Below are positions 48,473 through 59,004 of a DNA stretch of 64,000 nucleotides, piece after piece. This DNA comes from Nitrobacteraceae bacterium AZCC 1564 (lineage in GTDB: Bacteria; Pseudomonadota; Alphaproteobacteria; Rhizobiales; Xanthobacteraceae): contig JBAGRR010000001.1 in assembly GCA_036924835.1 (NCBI GenBank), forward strand, positions 2,929,001 through 2,993,000, in the 5' to 3' direction. Each line of letters opens with the position of its first letter. Position 1 is the stretch's first letter. The notes under the pieces were generated by a model, which was given only the letters and a program-made list of their open reading frames with translations, was not told where the DNA came from and searched no databases. The position numbers were made by a program, and so were the translations under genes.

Positions 48473-49441
48473 TTAAAGCTGCATGATCATGGGCTCTGCG
48501 ACGTAGCGGAAGCCATCGCCAGCTTTGACGACGTGGCCGTAGCCTGGCCAAGCGAAGTGATAGGACATCACGGCGATCTTGTTGGCGGCGAGCATATCGA
48601 GCATTTTTACCCGGCTCGCGGCCGCCATTTTCGGATCGGAGTCGTAGGCGAATTCCATTCGCGGCTTCTCGAGCAACAGCACTTGGTGATGTGCGAGATC
48701 GCCGAGAAATGCGAATGATTTCCCACCGGACTGGATCATAAATATGTGGTGGCCAAAGGTGTGCCCCGGTGTGGAAAGGGCCGTCACACCCGGCAAGAAT
48801 TCTTCGTTGTCTTTGAAAAAGACAATGCGGTCGCGCACCGGCAGAAGATTCTTGCGTGCGTGGACGATGAAATCCTTGAGCGGTCCATTCTGCTTTGCCT
48901 CGTCGGTCCAGAATTCCAGATCCGCCTGGCTGATATAGAGCTGCGCATTTGGAAATAGCGGCTTGCCGCCTTCATCGACAATCCCGCCGATGTGATCGAT
49001 GTGAGCGTGCGAGCACACGATGGCATCGACATCTTCCGGTTTGAGGCCGGATTCGGCGATGCTCTTTTGCAGCCGCCCTGTCGTCGGCCCAAACAATTTC
49101 GAGGTGCCCATGCCGGTGTCGAACAGGACGATCTTGTCGCCGAAATTCACGACTGGCGCGTTCTGCTCCAGCACGACATTAGCGGGGCTGAGAAAATTGT
49201 CGCTCAGCATCTTTTGCACATCTTCCTTCGGCACACCGATAAACGCGCCAGAGGGATCACCCAGAGGCAGTGGGCCGTCCGACACGACAGTGACTTCGGC
49301 GTCGCCGAGTTTGAATCGGTGGAAATAGGGAGCTTGTGTGCCGAGCTTGGGAGCTCGCGTGTGGGCTTTACTGCTGATGATTGTGGCGCCGAGACCGCCA
49401 CCGAGAGCAAGGAGAGATCGTCGCGAAACATCGAGTGTCAT
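48473..49441 (-). CDS. Exported metallo-beta-lactamase-fold hydrolase
   Basis: 322 residues. SRRSLLALGGG at the N-terminus is a twin-arginine-type leader, so folded export is likely. The MBL metal motif is SHAHIDHIGG (HxHxDH), with HTFGHH and GDLAHH completing two-metal sites. Closest in style to N-acyl-homoserine lactonase/glyoxalase-II-like proteins of unknown substrate; a lactonase or arylsulfatase-like role is not shown. Starts 145 bases from the PAS gene stop. Confidence 0.85.
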   Translation of the reverse strand: MTLDVSRRSLLALGGGLGATIISSKAHTRAPKLGTQAPYFHRFKLGDAEVTVVSDGPLPLGDPSGAFIGVPKEDVQKMLSDNFLSPANVVLEQNAPVVNFGDKIVLFDTGMGTSKLFGPTTGRLQKSIAESGLKPEDVDAIVCSHAHIDHIGGIVDEGGKPLFPNAQLYISQADLEFWTDEAKQNGPLKDFIVHARKNLLPVRDRIVFFKDNEEFLPGVTALSTPGHTFGHHIFMIQSGGKSFAFLGDLAHHQVLLLEKPRMEFAYDSDPKMAAASRVKMLDMLAANKIAVMSYHFAWPGYGHVVKAGDGFRYVAEPMIMQL

Positions 49442-49586
49442 GCGTTCCTCCGTTGTCGTATTTTTTATTGTTGCCGCCTGCCGTTATACGACGGCAGCAG
49501 ATGCTGCGCCCGGATGCAGCAACTGGCAAGTATTCAACGAAGGAAAAACAACCGTGAGAGCGCTGTCTGCGAACCGACGCGTGGCA

Positions 49587-50426
49587 TCACGCGGACGAAG
49601 GCATACCAGCGGTATGATCCCCCGGCGCCAGCGTTACATTGTCGTCGTGCATCATTCCGATCCTGGGGCGAATGCGGAGTCCAAACACATGCGAGAAACG
49701 CATAATGTCCAAATCAAAGTCGGCCGTCGTAATGGCCGATGGCGCGGATGATTTCGGCGCGTGGAGCCTGTCCCAGAGATCGATATTCGCGAATTGCGGA
49801 AGTTCGGTGAGGCGCAGATTGCCGATGCTGCCGTCGAAGTTCAGCAAATGTCGGGCGCGGTCGTTCATCATGACGATCCAGCCGTCGATGGTGTGGCCGG
49901 CATCATTTGTGATCGGACAGGCAATGACCATCGCATCGGACGCTGTGCGGAAGAGATGCTCGTAGACTTCCATCTGATGATTGATGAGTTCCGAATACAT
50001 CATCAGGATCACAGCACCGCCCGCGAGCGGGATTGGCAATACAAGCCGTTGCCAAAGTTCGCCGTTCTCTGATCGGGTCCCGGTAAAGCGAATGAAGGCT
50101 GGCGTCAGTCGTTTGGCGACTTGCCGGTAAACTTCTACAAATTCGCGTTTAAGTGGGCTGGGATTGTCCGAGAGCAGCGTGCCGGCGAGGTCCTCGTTCG
50201 CCGCCGCCTGAAGCGCTTCACCAACATAAATGTAGGCAAAGTCATCACCCACCTTCAGCAGATGAGTGGAATTCGCGCGCAGCTGATAACTGCATTCCTC
50301 GGTCAGGCGCTGCAGCGTCAAGCTGTTGGTATCGCTGAGAGTTTTCCATTTTGCCCACAGAAATTCCATCGGAGCTGTTGTCAGCTCGCGCGGAATCGAT
50401 GAGCCGCTGAAAACCTCAATCGCCAT
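49587..50426 (-). CDS. PAS-domain protein without output domain
   Basis: 279 residues. The N-terminal half (about 20-165: PMEFLWAKWKTLSDTNSLTLQRLTE; LLKVGDDFAYIYVGEALQ; WQRLVLPIPLAGGAVILMMYS) resembles the PAS fold group of Rhizobiales regulators; the second half (about 170-245: HLFRTASDAMVIACPI; NDRARHLLNFDG) looks like another PAS. No kinase, cyclase or DNA-binding domain follows. Signal and role are unknown. The 145 bases between its stop and the MBL gene hold no supported gene. Confidence 0.7.
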   Translation of the reverse strand: MAIEVFSGSSIPRELTTAPMEFLWAKWKTLSDTNSLTLQRLTEECSYQLRANSTHLLKVGDDFAYIYVGEALQAAANEDLAGTLLSDNPSPLKREFVEVYRQVAKRLTPAFIRFTGTRSENGELWQRLVLPIPLAGGAVILMMYSELINHQMEVYEHLFRTASDAMVIACPITNDAGHTIDGWIVMMNDRARHLLNFDGSIGNLRLTELPQFANIDLWDRLHAPKSSAPSAITTADFDLDIMRFSHVFGLRIRPRIGMMHDDNVTLAPGDHTAGMPSSA

Positions 50427-50534
50427 ATGCGTGCCGCTCCGGTGATACTGCGATCAGATCAGAGCGCAGTATTCAGGCCGTCAAACAAATTGGCACAAGG
50501 TGGTCAGCAATTGATTAAGCGCTGCTGCTAAAGG

Positions 50535-51482
50535 CTAGAATTGCGCACGCTTGGCAGCAATGACGTCCCAGATCTTCGCCGCGACGTCAGGGCCTCCGAG
50601 GCGAGCGACGGCACGGATGCCCGTCGGAGAGGTGACGTTGATTTCGGTCAAATAGCCATCGATCACGTCGATGCCGACGAAAAGCAATCCATGCTTTCGA
50701 AGCGCCGGTCCAAGCCGGTCGCAAATCTCCTGCTCTCGTGGGGAGAGATCGGTCGCCTTGGCGGCGCCGCCGCGGACCATGTTGGAGCGCAGGTCGTCAA
50801 TGGCAGGAACACGGTTGACCGCGCCTGCGAATTCTCCATCCACCAGAAGGATGCGCTTGTCGCCGTTCTTCACTTCGGGAAGAAAGCGCTGAATTACCCA
50901 CGGCTCGCGGAATGTCACCGAGAACATGTCGTAAAGCGAACCGAAATTCATATCGTTCGATGTGATGCGAAACACGGCAGCGCCGCCGTGACCATATAGA
51001 GGTTTCATCACGACATCACCGTGCTTCGCGCGGAACGCGTTGATTTCGTCCTTGTCTCGCGAGATTAGCGTCGGCGGCATCAGATCCGCGAACTCCATCA
51101 CGAAGATCTTTTCCGGTGCGTTGCGCACGCTGGCAGGATTGTTCACCACGAATGTTTTCGGATGGAGACGTTCGAGGAAGTGCGTGGTGGTGATATAGGC
51201 AAGATCGAAGGGTGGGTCCTGGCGAAGTAAAATGACGTCGAAGGACTCCAGATTGACGCGCTTCGCTTCGCCCAACGTGAAATGGTCACCGTCCTGATCG
51301 CGCACAGTGAGCGGCTGAACAGTTGCGACGACTTCCTGCCCCTTCAGCGAAAGTTGTTCTGGCGTGTAGTATGAAATTGCGTGACCGCGCTTTTGCGCCT
51401 CAAGCAGCAAAGCAAATGTAGAATCACCGCGAATGTTGATCCGCGCGATCGGGTCCATCTGGACGGCGACATTCAGTTTCAT
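50535..51482 (-). CDS. gshB: Glutathione synthetase
   Basis: A 315-residue ATP-grasp ligase: [20 protein letters not shown] start, [17 protein letters not shown] glycine-rich ATP loop, [26 protein letters not shown] and the C-terminal [21 protein letters not shown] metal-binding motif. Joins gamma-glutamylcysteine and glycine. Second copy of GshA is not in this window. Its leader (51483-51733) contains repeat copy H. Confidence 0.96.
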   Translation of the reverse strand: MKLNVAVQMDPIARINIRGDSTFALLLEAQKRGHAISYYTPEQLSLKGQEVVATVQPLTVRDQDGDHFTLGEAKRVNLESFDVILLRQDPPFDLAYITTTHFLERLHPKTFVVNNPASVRNAPEKIFVMEFADLMPPTLISRDKDEINAFRAKHGDVVMKPLYGHGGAAVFRITSNDMNFGSLYDMFSVTFREPWVIQRFLPEVKNGDKRILLVDGEFAGAVNRVPAIDDLRSNMVRGGAAKATDLSPREQEICDRLGPALRKHGLLFVGIDVIDGYLTEINVTSPTGIRAVARLGGPDVAAKIWDVIAAKRAQF

Positions 51483-51495
51483 TCTTTTGATCCGG

Positions 51496-51663
51496 CTAGT
51501 GTGGTGGTTCAGAAGTTCGCTTCATTTTCTTCGCGCGTGCTTCAAGCGAACTTCTGAACCTGAACCACACGAGTATCATAGGTTTGCTAGTGGTCCTTTG
51601 ATTCTAACATTCGCGGGAGGTGCCTGCCGAAACGGAATGCGAATGTTAGAATCGGACCACTAG
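51496..51663. repeat. Paired-hairpin intergenic element, copy H
   Basis: Hairpins lie at 51496-51573 (CTAGTGTGG ends; stem GGTTCAGAAGTTCGCTT) and 51587-51663 (CTAGTGGTCC ends; stem GATTCTAACATTCGC) with 13-base linker TATCATAGGTTTG. GG-type first. The two hairpins have different stem types (GAAGTTCGC and AACATTCGC). It sits upstream of gshB. Confidence 0.88.
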
Positions 51664-51733
51664 GGAAGTCAGAGGCTGCAATGTGTGCGATTTCGGATAT
51701 CGTTGCTAGAGCATTTGAACACAACCCTGCCGC

Positions 51734-52171
51734 TCAGGCGCTGGCATCGAAAGCCGCCATCAGATGGCGCGGGAGACGTTTCGGCGCAATCAGCACAACG
51801 TCGAAGCGCATGTCGAAATTCGCATAATCCGGTTGCATCATCAGCCACGCTTGGGCAGCGGCGACAATTCGCTGCTGTTGCTGGGGCGTAACCGAATAGG
51901 CGGCGTCGTCGAGATTGGCGCGGGCCTTCACCTCTATGAACGCCAGCAGGTTGCGGCGCCGGGCGACAATATCGATCTCGCCATAAGGCGTGCGATAACG
52001 TCGCGCCAGGATGCGATAACCTTTCGCGATCAGATAGGCGCTGGCACGGCTTTCAGCGGAAAGGCCGGTCTGGAATGCCGCAACGCGTGCAGGTGAAGGG
52101 GGTTTTGCATCCACGCTTCTCAGTCGTCTCGCGGCCGGCTTTACGGGTGGATTGTCGTTATTCTCCCTCAT
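51734..52171 (-). CDS. yraN: YraN-family putative endonuclease
   Basis: 145 residues from ATG 52171 ([17 protein letters not shown]), overlapping the rsmI end by 14 bases; a longer frame is possible. The UPF0102 nuclease core is [46 protein letters not shown], with the GEID...EVK metal-binding arrangement of the PD-(D/E)XK superfamily. Function in the cell is unknown. Conserved next to rsmI. Confidence 0.88.
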   Translation of the reverse strand: MRENNDNPPVKPAARRLRSVDAKPPSPARVAAFQTGLSAESRASAYLIAKGYRILARRYRTPYGEIDIVARRRNLLAFIEVKARANLDDAAYSVTPQQQQRIVAAAQAWLMMQPDYANFDMRFDVVLIAPKRLPRHLMAAFDASA

Positions 52172-53117
52172 CGTGCCCCCGCTGAGAACTGCTCTTGGTG
52201 AGTGCGAGGGCGCGAGCATAGACCTCGCGACGCGGTCGCCCCGATACTTCAACGGCGTGGGCCACCGCATCCTTCACGCTGCCGCTTGCCAGCGAGGAGC
52301 GCAAAATCTCGTCGAGAGCTGCCTCGTCCATGACGTTGGCATCAGCGGGAGGTGGGCCCACGACGAGCACGAACTCCCCGCGCGTCTCAAGCGTCTCGGC
52401 TTCTGATGCCAGCTCTGAGATTGTCGCGCGACGAACATCCTCATGCAGCTTTGTTAGCTCGCGGCAAATCGCAGCGTCACGCTCTCCCATCGCATCTCGC
52501 AGATCATGCAGCGTTTCCCGCACGCGAGAACCGGCCTCAAACATCACAAGCGTTGCATCGATACGAGCCAGCTCAGCAAGGCGATTTCGGCGGGCCGTCT
52601 GTTTCGACGGCAAGAAACCTTCGAAGAAAAACCTGTCCGTCGGCAGGGCTGCGAGCGTAAGTGCGGTCAAAACGGACGACGGTCCCGGCAAGGCCGTCAC
52701 CGCGTGGCCTGCTGCGCAAACTTCGCGCACGAGTTTGAATCCTGGATCCGAGATCAACGGTGTGCCGGCATCTGACACGAGAGCGATTGAGGCGCCCTGC
52801 GCAAGCTGTTCCAGTATTTTGGGACGAGCCTGCGCCGCGTTATGCTCGTGATAGGACCAGAGTGTGGTTTTGATGCTGTAACGCTCGAGCAGACGCCGAG
52901 TGATGCGCGTATCCTCGCATGCAACAATATCCACAGCTGCCAGTGTTTCGAGGGCACGCAGGGTCATATCGCCGAGATTGCCGATCGGGGTCGCCACAAG
53001 ATAAAGTCCTGGGGCGCTTTTGGGAGCGCTAAGCAACTGACCACCAATGGCGAAGGAACGGGCGGAACCCGCTGAGTTCTGGTCGGAGGCTGTGTCGGAA
53101 ATACTCTTGGCGCGCAT
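52158..53117 (-). CDS. rsmI: 16S rRNA (cytidine1402-2'-O)-methyltransferase RsmI
   Basis: 319 residues. A tetrapyrrole-methylase fold starting [22 protein letters not shown], then [33 protein letters not shown] and [15 protein letters not shown]. The first 38 residues are an extension. Methylates the 2'-OH of C1402. Followed by yraN and gshB on the same strand; divergent from the LpoA-like gene. Confidence 0.95.
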   Translation of the reverse strand: MRAKSISDTASDQNSAGSARSFAIGGQLLSAPKSAPGLYLVATPIGNLGDMTLRALETLAAVDIVACEDTRITRRLLERYSIKTTLWSYHEHNAAQARPKILEQLAQGASIALVSDAGTPLISDPGFKLVREVCAAGHAVTALPGPSSVLTALTLAALPTDRFFFEGFLPSKQTARRNRLAELARIDATLVMFEAGSRVRETLHDLRDAMGERDAAICRELTKLHEDVRRATISELASEAETLETRGEFVLVVGPPPADANVMDEAALDEILRSSLASGSVKDAVAHAVEVSGRPRREVYARALALTKSSSQRGHDEGE

Positions 53118-53126
53118 GCGGATAAT

Positions 53127-53291
53127 CTAGTGTCCCGATTCCGAAGTTCGCATTGTTCCGCTGCACCTTCGTTTGCGAACTTCGGAATCGAAGGACACTA
53201 GCAGGTTATTGATCTAGTGTGGCTTTGGTTCAGAAGTCCGCATTCCAGACTCGCCGCACAAATGATGCGGACTTCTGAACCGCCACACTAG
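53127..53291. repeat. Paired-hairpin intergenic element, copy I
   Basis: Hairpins lie at 53127-53201 (CTAGTGTCC; stem GATTCCGAAGTTCGC) and 53214-53291 (CTAGTGTGG; stem GGTTCAGAAGTCCGCAT) with a 12-base linker. CC-type first. It lies in the 348-base divergent region rsmI/LpoA-like (53118-53465), which otherwise holds only promoter-scale DNA. Confidence 0.88.
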
Positions 53292-53465
53292 CGTCGATAA
53301 GCGACGGCGTCCCGTCCGGTTGGGGATATTAGTAGGTCAGTTTGCGATCGCCGCCATAAAGCTTTTGTTTTGCTTAACTTATAGCCGAGAATATGCCTGA
53401 ATCTTCTTCCAGACGGTGGGTGGTAGCCGGTCCGGTCTGGAAGCGGATCTACTGAAAGAGACGAA

Positions 53466-54680
53466 ATGGCCGTTCCATCTACCCCGAAATCCCGACGCTT
53501 CGGTGCCACGCGCCGATCGGCTGTTGGTTTGATTCTGGGGGCACCGCTTGTCGTGGGGTGCTCGAGCCTGCCATCATCGTTCACTTCGCCTTTCTCCAGC
53601 TCGGAGCAGCCTCCAGGCCCGGCGGGGCCTCCGCAACAGCCGTCGGCGCTCGGCAGCGGGAATGTCAAAGTTGGCTTACTGTTGCCTTTGTCTGCATCAG
53701 GCAATGCTGGGGTTGCCGCACAATCGATGCGAAACGCAGCTGAGCTGGCGCTGGCGGAATTCCAGAACCCGAACATCCAGCTTCTGGTGAAGGACGACGC
53801 AGGCACAGCTCAAGGCGCGCAGCAAGGTGCCCAACAGGCGCTCGATGAGGGCGCTGAAATTATCCTGGGTCCGCTGTTCGGATTGTCCGTTCCGGCTGCA
53901 GCACAGCTTGCGCGCACCCGTGGTGTGCCCATGATCGCATTTTCGACCGACTCAAGCGTCGCCGGACGCGGTGTGTATCTCCTGAGTTTTCTGCCGGAAT
54001 CGGACGTCAATCGCATCGTTGAATACTCCGCCGGAACCGGAAAACGGTCATTTGCAGCTTTCCTCCCAGCGAACGCCTACGGCAACGTTGTCGAAGCTGC
54101 GTTCAAGCAGGCCGTGGCCCGTAAGGGGGGCCGTATTGTGGTATTTGAGAAATACAGCCCGGGCGGCCAAATGCAGGGCACTGCGGCGACCGTCGCGAAG
54201 GGTCTCGCAAATGCCGATGCTTTGCTGCTGGCTGATGACGGAGACGTGCTGGTTGGCGTCGCGGATGCACTGGCTGCAAGCGGTGCCAATCTCAAGCGCC
54301 TGCAACTGCTGGGCACGGGCCTGTGGGACAATCCGCGCGTATTCGGCAATGCTAATTTGCAGGGCGGTTTCTACGCTGCGCCCGACCCTTCAGGCTTCCG
54401 AAGTTTCTCTGGCCGTTACCGCAACAAATACGGTCAAGATCCGGTGCGGACTGCAACGTTGGCCTATGATTCGGTGGCCTTGGTGGCTGCGCTCGCCCGC
54501 ACGCAAGGCGGACAGCGCTTCACGCCGGAAGTGTTGACCAATCCATCAGGATTCGCAGGCATCGACGGATTGTTTCGCTTCCGGAGCGACGGCACCAACG
54601 AACGTGGGCTTGCGGTCATGCGGGCCGCGGCCGGCGGAGGGCAGGTGGTGGTGGCATCGCCGAAGAGCTTCGGCGCCTGA
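53466..54680 (+). CDS. Penicillin-binding protein activator, LpoA-like lipoprotein
   Basis: 404 residues. A lipobox with VVGCSS (Cys about 36) after a hydrophobic segment gives an outer-membrane lipoprotein. A Pro/Ser-rich stretch is followed by a periplasmic binding protein fold (about 65-395: VGLLLPLSASGNAGVAAQSMRNAAELALAEF; IILGPLFGLSVPAAAQLARTRGVPMIAFSTD). This is the YraM/LpoA C-domain that stimulates PBP1A. The N-terminal TPR domain of E. coli LpoA is missing. The rsmI-yraN-lpoA neighbourhood is conserved. Confidence 0.87.
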   Translation: MAVPSTPKSRRFGATRRSAVGLILGAPLVVGCSSLPSSFTSPFSSSEQPPGPAGPPQQPSALGSGNVKVGLLLPLSASGNAGVAAQSMRNAAELALAEFQNPNIQLLVKDDAGTAQGAQQGAQQALDEGAEIILGPLFGLSVPAAAQLARTRGVPMIAFSTDSSVAGRGVYLLSFLPESDVNRIVEYSAGTGKRSFAAFLPANAYGNVVEAAFKQAVARKGGRIVVFEKYSPGGQMQGTAATVAKGLANADALLLADDGDVLVGVADALAASGANLKRLQLLGTGLWDNPRVFGNANLQGGFYAAPDPSGFRSFSGRYRNKYGQDPVRTATLAYDSVALVAALARTQGGQRFTPEVLTNPSGFAGIDGLFRFRSDGTNERGLAVMRAAAGGGQVVVASPKSFGA

Positions 54681-54945
54681 TCCAGAGCGTTTTCGAGCGA
54701 AGTGGCTACCTAGTGGTCCGATTTGAACGTTCGCATCCCGTCCCAGCAAGTACTGTTGCGAACGTTCAAATCAAAGGACCACTAGCAAATCTATAATTTG
54801 ACTGGAGCTTTAGGATTTGACGTTCGCATTACAACCTCGCGGAAAGCAGGGTGCGAACGCCAAATCCGCTCCACTCATTCGCGTGAAGAAAACGTCAAAA
54901 CAAGAATCTAGAGCTTCGATTCTGATTCGATCAGAACCGAAATGC
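54680..54945. repeat. Paired-hairpin element copy J inserted in an older dispersed repeat
   Basis: The hairpins are 54710-54785 (CTAGTGGTCC; stem GATTTGAACGTTCGC) and 54799-54877 (decayed TGACTGGAG end; stem GGATTTGACGTTCGC), CC-type first. Left flank CCAGAGCGTTTTCGAGCGAAG and right flank TTCGCGTGAAGAAAACG plus an AATCTAGAGC hairpin (54904-54945) match, from memory, the two halves of a repeat common in Bradyrhizobium relatives. The paired element thus appears to have landed within it. Confidence 0.7.
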
Positions 54946-54946
54946 G

Positions 54947-56107
54947 CTAGGCAGCTAGGTCGGCCACCACAGCATCAAGCACAGGAAATCCCTGCATCGT
55001 CACGCGGACGCGTCCATCGGGATCAACGGTGATGGCGCCTTCGTCCTTCAGGATCGCGATCCTGCGTGGATCAAGCGTTCGGCCGGACAGCGCTTTGTAG
55101 CGCTGAGGATCGATGCCTTCCGCGAGGCGCAAACCCATCAGAAGATATTCGTCGGCGCGCTCTTCGCTGTTGAGACGTTCGTCTACGACGACGCCATGGC
55201 CTTGTTCCTCGACCCGCATCAGCCACGCCTCGGGTCGCCTCTCGGTAGAGATCGCGTGACGCACGCCATCGATATCGAGACGGGCATGCGCGCCGGGACC
55301 AATGCCGGCGTATTCCTGTCCGCGCCAGTAGACCAGATTGTGTTTGCACTCCGCCCCAGGCCGCGCGTGATTGGAAATCTCGTAAGCGGGAAGCCCTTGC
55401 TGCGCGCAGACCTCCTGCGTCACATCGTAAAGCGCGCGTGCGACGGCTTCATCGGGAATCTTGAGCTTGCCCGCAGCATGCAATCCGAAAAACGGCGTCT
55501 CGGGCTCGATGGTGAGCTGATAAAGCGAGAGATGTTCGGCTGCTTCAGCGATTGCCAGCATCAACTCGTCCCGCCACATCTGCGGCGTTTGATCAGGCCG
55601 CGCATAGATCAAGTCGAATGAATAGCGATCGAATGCAGAGCGCGCGATGGCGACCGCATCAAGTGCTTCGCGTGCCGTGTGCAGTCGTCCCAATGCTTTC
55701 AGCGACACATCGTCGAGAGCCTGAACGCCGAGCGACACACGGTTGACGCCAGCAGCGCGATAGCCGCGAAACCGCGTGGCTTCAACGCTGGTTGGGTTGG
55801 CCTCGAGCGTGACTTCGACATCGCGTGCGACGGTCCAGTGTTTGGCGATCGAATCCAGAATCGTGCCGACAGTCTGTGGCTGCATAAGTGATGGCGTGCC
55901 GCCGCCAAGGAAGATTGATGTGACCTCACGGCCGGGCACGCGCGCGGCCGTCGTTGCGATTTCACGGTCGAAAGCGCCTGCAAAGCGCGCTTCGTCGATT
56001 GGCGCATGACGCACATGGCTATTGAAATCGCAATATGGGCATTTCGACAGGCAAAATGGCCAGTGCACATAAACGCCGAAGGCGGATTGTGCGTCAGCGC
56101 TGCTCAA
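54947..56107 (-). CDS. hemW: HemW-like radical SAM haem chaperone
   Basis: 386 residues from TTG 56107, supported by GGAGA six bases upstream; overlaps the rdgB end by 14 bases. The radical SAM cluster is [10 protein letters not shown] (CxxxCxxC). [36 protein letters not shown] and a C-terminal HemN_C domain are present. HemW inserts haem in respiratory proteins; it lacks the extra residues of true coproporphyrinogen oxidase HemN. The GTPs of the family are not involved. Often annotated hemN in error. Confidence 0.92.
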   Translation of the reverse strand: MSSADAQSAFGVYVHWPFCLSKCPYCDFNSHVRHAPIDEARFAGAFDREIATTAARVPGREVTSIFLGGGTPSLMQPQTVGTILDSIAKHWTVARDVEVTLEANPTSVEATRFRGYRAAGVNRVSLGVQALDDVSLKALGRLHTAREALDAVAIARSAFDRYSFDLIYARPDQTPQMWRDELMLAIAEAAEHLSLYQLTIEPETPFFGLHAAGKLKIPDEAVARALYDVTQEVCAQQGLPAYEISNHARPGAECKHNLVYWRGQEYAGIGPGAHARLDIDGVRHAISTERRPEAWLMRVEEQGHGVVVDERLNSEERADEYLLMGLRLAEGIDPQRYKALSGRTLDPRRIAILKDEGAITVDPDGRVRVTMQGFPVLDAVVADLAA

Positions 56108-56735
56108 GGCACATCTCCGCGAGCTGTATAAAAGCCTTGGCGCGATGAGACAGGCCAAGACCAAGCGGCGGTAGGCCATGTTTTTCGACGCTGGTCATCT
56201 CGCCAAATGTACGCCCATGTCCATCGGGAAGAAATGCTGGATCGTAGCCGAAACCCGCCGTGCCGCGCGGCGGCCATACCATACTTCCGTTGACGCGTGC
56301 TTCGACTTCCTCAACGTGTCCATCCGGCCAGGCAACACAGAGAGCGGACACGAAATGTGCCTTGCGCTGTGCCGGCTCCTTCGCGCCGCGCTCCTGAAGC
56401 AGGCGTTCGATCTTCATCATCGCAGCGAGAAAATCTTTCGTCTCCCCGGCCCAGCGTGCTGAATAGATGCCAGGTTGTCCGTCGAGAGCGTCCACGGCAA
56501 GTCCAGAATCATCGGCGAAAGCCGGGAGTTGCGTCGCGTTCGCTGCAGCCACGGCCTTGATGCGCGCATTCGACTGAAACGTCGTTCCCGTCTCCTCCGG
56601 CTCACCCAGACCAAGTTCTGTCGCCGACACCGCTTCCACTCCGTATGGCGCCAGCAGTTCCCGCATCTCGGCGAGTTTGCCGGAATTGTGGGTTGCAATC
56701 ACAAGACGGCCATTGATTTTGCGGTGGTCACTCAT
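56094..56735 (-). CDS. rdgB: Inosine/xanthosine triphosphate pyrophosphatase RdgB
   Basis: 213 residues. The Ham1 fold: [66 protein letters not shown], and [23 protein letters not shown]. Removes ITP, dITP and XTP from the nucleotide pool. Part of rph-rdgB-hemW on the minus strand, 40 bases after rph. Confidence 0.95.
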   Translation of the reverse strand: MSDHRKINGRLVIATHNSGKLAEMRELLAPYGVEAVSATELGLGEPEETGTTFQSNARIKAVAAANATQLPAFADDSGLAVDALDGQPGIYSARWAGETKDFLAAMMKIERLLQERGAKEPAQRKAHFVSALCVAWPDGHVEEVEARVNGSMVWPPRGTAGFGYDPAFLPDGHGRTFGEMTSVEKHGLPPLGLGLSHRAKAFIQLAEMCLEQR

Positions 56736-56775
56736 GGAAACGACTTATCCGTGCGGGCTTTGCGGGTGCGTCAAA

Positions 56776-57489
56776 TTACGCAACCGCCATCTTTTGCAAA
56801 TCCACCAGGCGCGCAATGCCCTTCTGCGCCAGCGCCATCAGATTCAGAAATTCGTCTTGCGTGAAGGGCGTCTTTTCGGCGGTGCCTTGCACCTCGACGA
56901 TGCGGCCGTCGCCGGTCATGACGAAGTTGGCGTCGGTCTCCGCCTCTGAATCTTCGGCGTAATCGAGATCAAGCACGGGCGTGCCATTGTAAATGCCGCA
57001 GGAAATCGCGGCGACGTTGTCACGCAATACATTGCCCTTCACCATGTTGCGCGCCTTCATCCAGTTCAGGCAGTCTGCTAGCGCGACCCATGCACCTGTG
57101 ATTGACGCGGTGCGAGTGCCGCCATCGGCTTGAATGACATCGCAGTCGACCGTGATCTGCCGTTCGCCAAGCGCCACCAGATCGATGGTGGTGCGGAGAG
57201 AACGGCCGATAAGGCGCTGGATCTCAACTGTACGGCCGCTCTGCTTGCCGGCGGCGGATTCGCGGCGCATGCGCTCGTGGGTGGCGCGTGGCAACATGCC
57301 ATATTCTGCGGTGACCCAGCCGCGGCCCTGTCCCTTCAGCCAAGGTGGGAGACGATCCTCTAGCGTGGCTGTCACCAGCACATGGGTATCGCCAAATTTC
57401 ACCATGCAGGAACCCTCGGCGTATTTGACCACCCCGCGTTCCAGCGTGACGGGACGCAGTTCATCGGGCGCGCGACGGCTTGGCCGCAT
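56776..57489 (-). CDS. rph: Ribonuclease PH
   Basis: A 237-residue phosphorolytic 3'-exoribonuclease for tRNA 3'-end trimming. Key parts: [49 protein letters not shown] [49 protein letters not shown], and [22 protein letters not shown]. All phosphate-binding arginines appear. Divergent from hrcA with 162 bases between them; no CIRCE operator was found there. Confidence 0.96.
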   Translation of the reverse strand: MRPSRRAPDELRPVTLERGVVKYAEGSCMVKFGDTHVLVTATLEDRLPPWLKGQGRGWVTAEYGMLPRATHERMRRESAAGKQSGRTVEIQRLIGRSLRTTIDLVALGERQITVDCDVIQADGGTRTASITGAWVALADCLNWMKARNMVKGNVLRDNVAAISCGIYNGTPVLDLDYAEDSEAETDANFVMTGDGRIVEVQGTAEKTPFTQDEFLNLMALAQKGIARLVDLQKMAVA

Positions 57490-57651
57490 GTGAAAACCTC
57501 CGGAATTCAGGAAAAAGTCGTTCAGGCGGTGCTTTTAGGGGGCGGAGGCGGCAGCGGCAAGGGCGCAGAAAGGGCCAGGCCGAGAAACCCGCTTGTCATC
57601 ATGGCATGTGATGGACAAATTGGAGGGTAATCAATTCTCCTGGAGCCCGAT

Positions 57652-58743
57652 TTGGCCCACCACGATCCGATAGGTCAGTTGATCACGCCAAGCTCCGCTT
57701 TGGCCCAGCTCAACGAACGCTCGCGGGATATTTTTCGTCAAATCGTCGAAAATTATCTGGCGACTGGTGAACCGGTTGGTTCGCGCAATATTTCCCGCAT
57801 GATTTCGGTGCCGTTGTCACCGGCTTCCGTGCGCAACGTGATGTCGGATCTTGAACAATTGGGATTGATCTACGCGCCGCACACATCCGCCGGGCGATTG
57901 CCGACGGAACTTGGACTGCGCTTTTTTGTCGATGCATTGATGCAGGTCGGCGATCTCACGGAGCCTGAGCGGCAGTCGATTGAAGCACAGCTTAAATCTG
58001 TGGGCGCTGCGCACTCTGTTGAAGCCGCGTTGAGTGAAGCTCTCACACGGTTGTCAGGGTTGACGCGCGCCGCGGCTGTGGTGCTGACGGCGAAATCCAA
58101 CGTGCGGCTAAAGCATATCGAGTTTGTCCGGCTGGAGCCGGAGCAGGCACTGGTCGTCCTCGTGGCCGAAGATGGTCAGGTCGAGAACCGCGTCTTGCCG
58201 TTGCCGCGCGGAGTGCCGACATCGGCGCTCACAGAAGCCTCGAATTTTCTCAATGCACGGATTCGCGGACGTACGTTGGCGGAAGCGCGCGTCGAGCTTG
58301 AAGCGGCGATGGCCCAGAGTCGCAATGAACTTGATCAGCTCACGCAGAAGGTCGTCGCAGCGGGAATCGCAAGTTGGTCCGGTGGAGGCGGCGACGAGCG
58401 GCAATTGATCGTGCGAGGACATGCCAATCTACTCGAGGATCTTCATGCAATGGAAGATCTCGAACGCGTGCGCCTGCTGTTCGACGATCTTGAAGCCAAG
58501 AAGGGCGTCATTGACCTGTTGGGCCGTGCCGAGCGGGCCGATGGCGTGCGCATTTTCATCGGCTCCGAGAACAAGCTGTTCTCTCTATCCGGCTCATCAA
58601 CAGTTATCGCGCCTTATCGGGATGGCGCGGGGCAGATTGTCGGCGTGCTGGGCGTCATTGGACCCACCCGGCTAAATTATGCGCGGGTTATTCCCATGGT
58701 TGATTATGCGGCGCGCATCGTCAGCCAACTGATCGGGAAGTAA
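57652..58743 (+). CDS. hrcA: Heat-inducible transcription repressor HrcA
   Basis: 363 residues from TTG 57652, with GGAG six bases upstream. N-terminal winged helix ([56 protein letters not shown]), central GAF-like and C-terminal domains ([25 protein letters not shown]). It represses CIRCE-controlled groESL in most alphaproteobacteria. No CIRCE was seen in this window, so its targets are elsewhere. Repeat copy K lies between it and grpE. Confidence 0.95.
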   Translation: MAHHDPIGQLITPSSALAQLNERSRDIFRQIVENYLATGEPVGSRNISRMISVPLSPASVRNVMSDLEQLGLIYAPHTSAGRLPTELGLRFFVDALMQVGDLTEPERQSIEAQLKSVGAAHSVEAALSEALTRLSGLTRAAAVVLTAKSNVRLKHIEFVRLEPEQALVVLVAEDGQVENRVLPLPRGVPTSALTEASNFLNARIRGRTLAEARVELEAAMAQSRNELDQLTQKVVAAGIASWSGGGGDERQLIVRGHANLLEDLHAMEDLERVRLLFDDLEAKKGVIDLLGRAERADGVRIFIGSENKLFSLSGSSTVIAPYRDGAGQIVGVLGVIGPTRLNYARVIPMVDYAARIVSQLIGK

Positions 58744-58745
58744 GT

Positions 58746-58908
58746 TAGAGTGTCCCGGATGCAAAGTCCGCCTCATCGTGCAGCGCGCTCCGTAGCGAAC
58801 TTTGGATTCGAGGAGGCACTAGTAAACCTATGACTCTAGTGTGGTTCAGGTTCAGAAGTTCGCTGATAGGACTCGCAGGAAAAATCGGGTTCTGAACCAC
58901 CACACTAG
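58746..58908. repeat. Paired-hairpin intergenic element, copy K
   Basis: Hairpins lie at 58746-58822 (stem GATGCAAAGTCCGC/GCGAACTTTGGATTC; slightly decayed left end) and 58836-58908 (CTAGTGTGG; stem GGTTCAGAAGTTCGC with a shortened right arm), linker 13 bases. CC-type first. It separates hrcA from grpE. Confidence 0.83.
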
Positions 58909-59004
58909 TCCGGCATCGAACCGCTTGATTTTTCGCGCCTAAACCACGATATGCGGCAGAGCAATTCCCGCACGATTGATGACGATTTTCTAAAAGGGTG
59001 AGTT

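Noticed and set aside
49440..49751. A plus-strand frame beginning with a hydrophobic segment (MRSSVVVFFIVAAC)
   Set aside because: It is antisense to the PAS gene's end and to the start of the MBL gene, and its second half is a low-complexity Arg-rich shadow.
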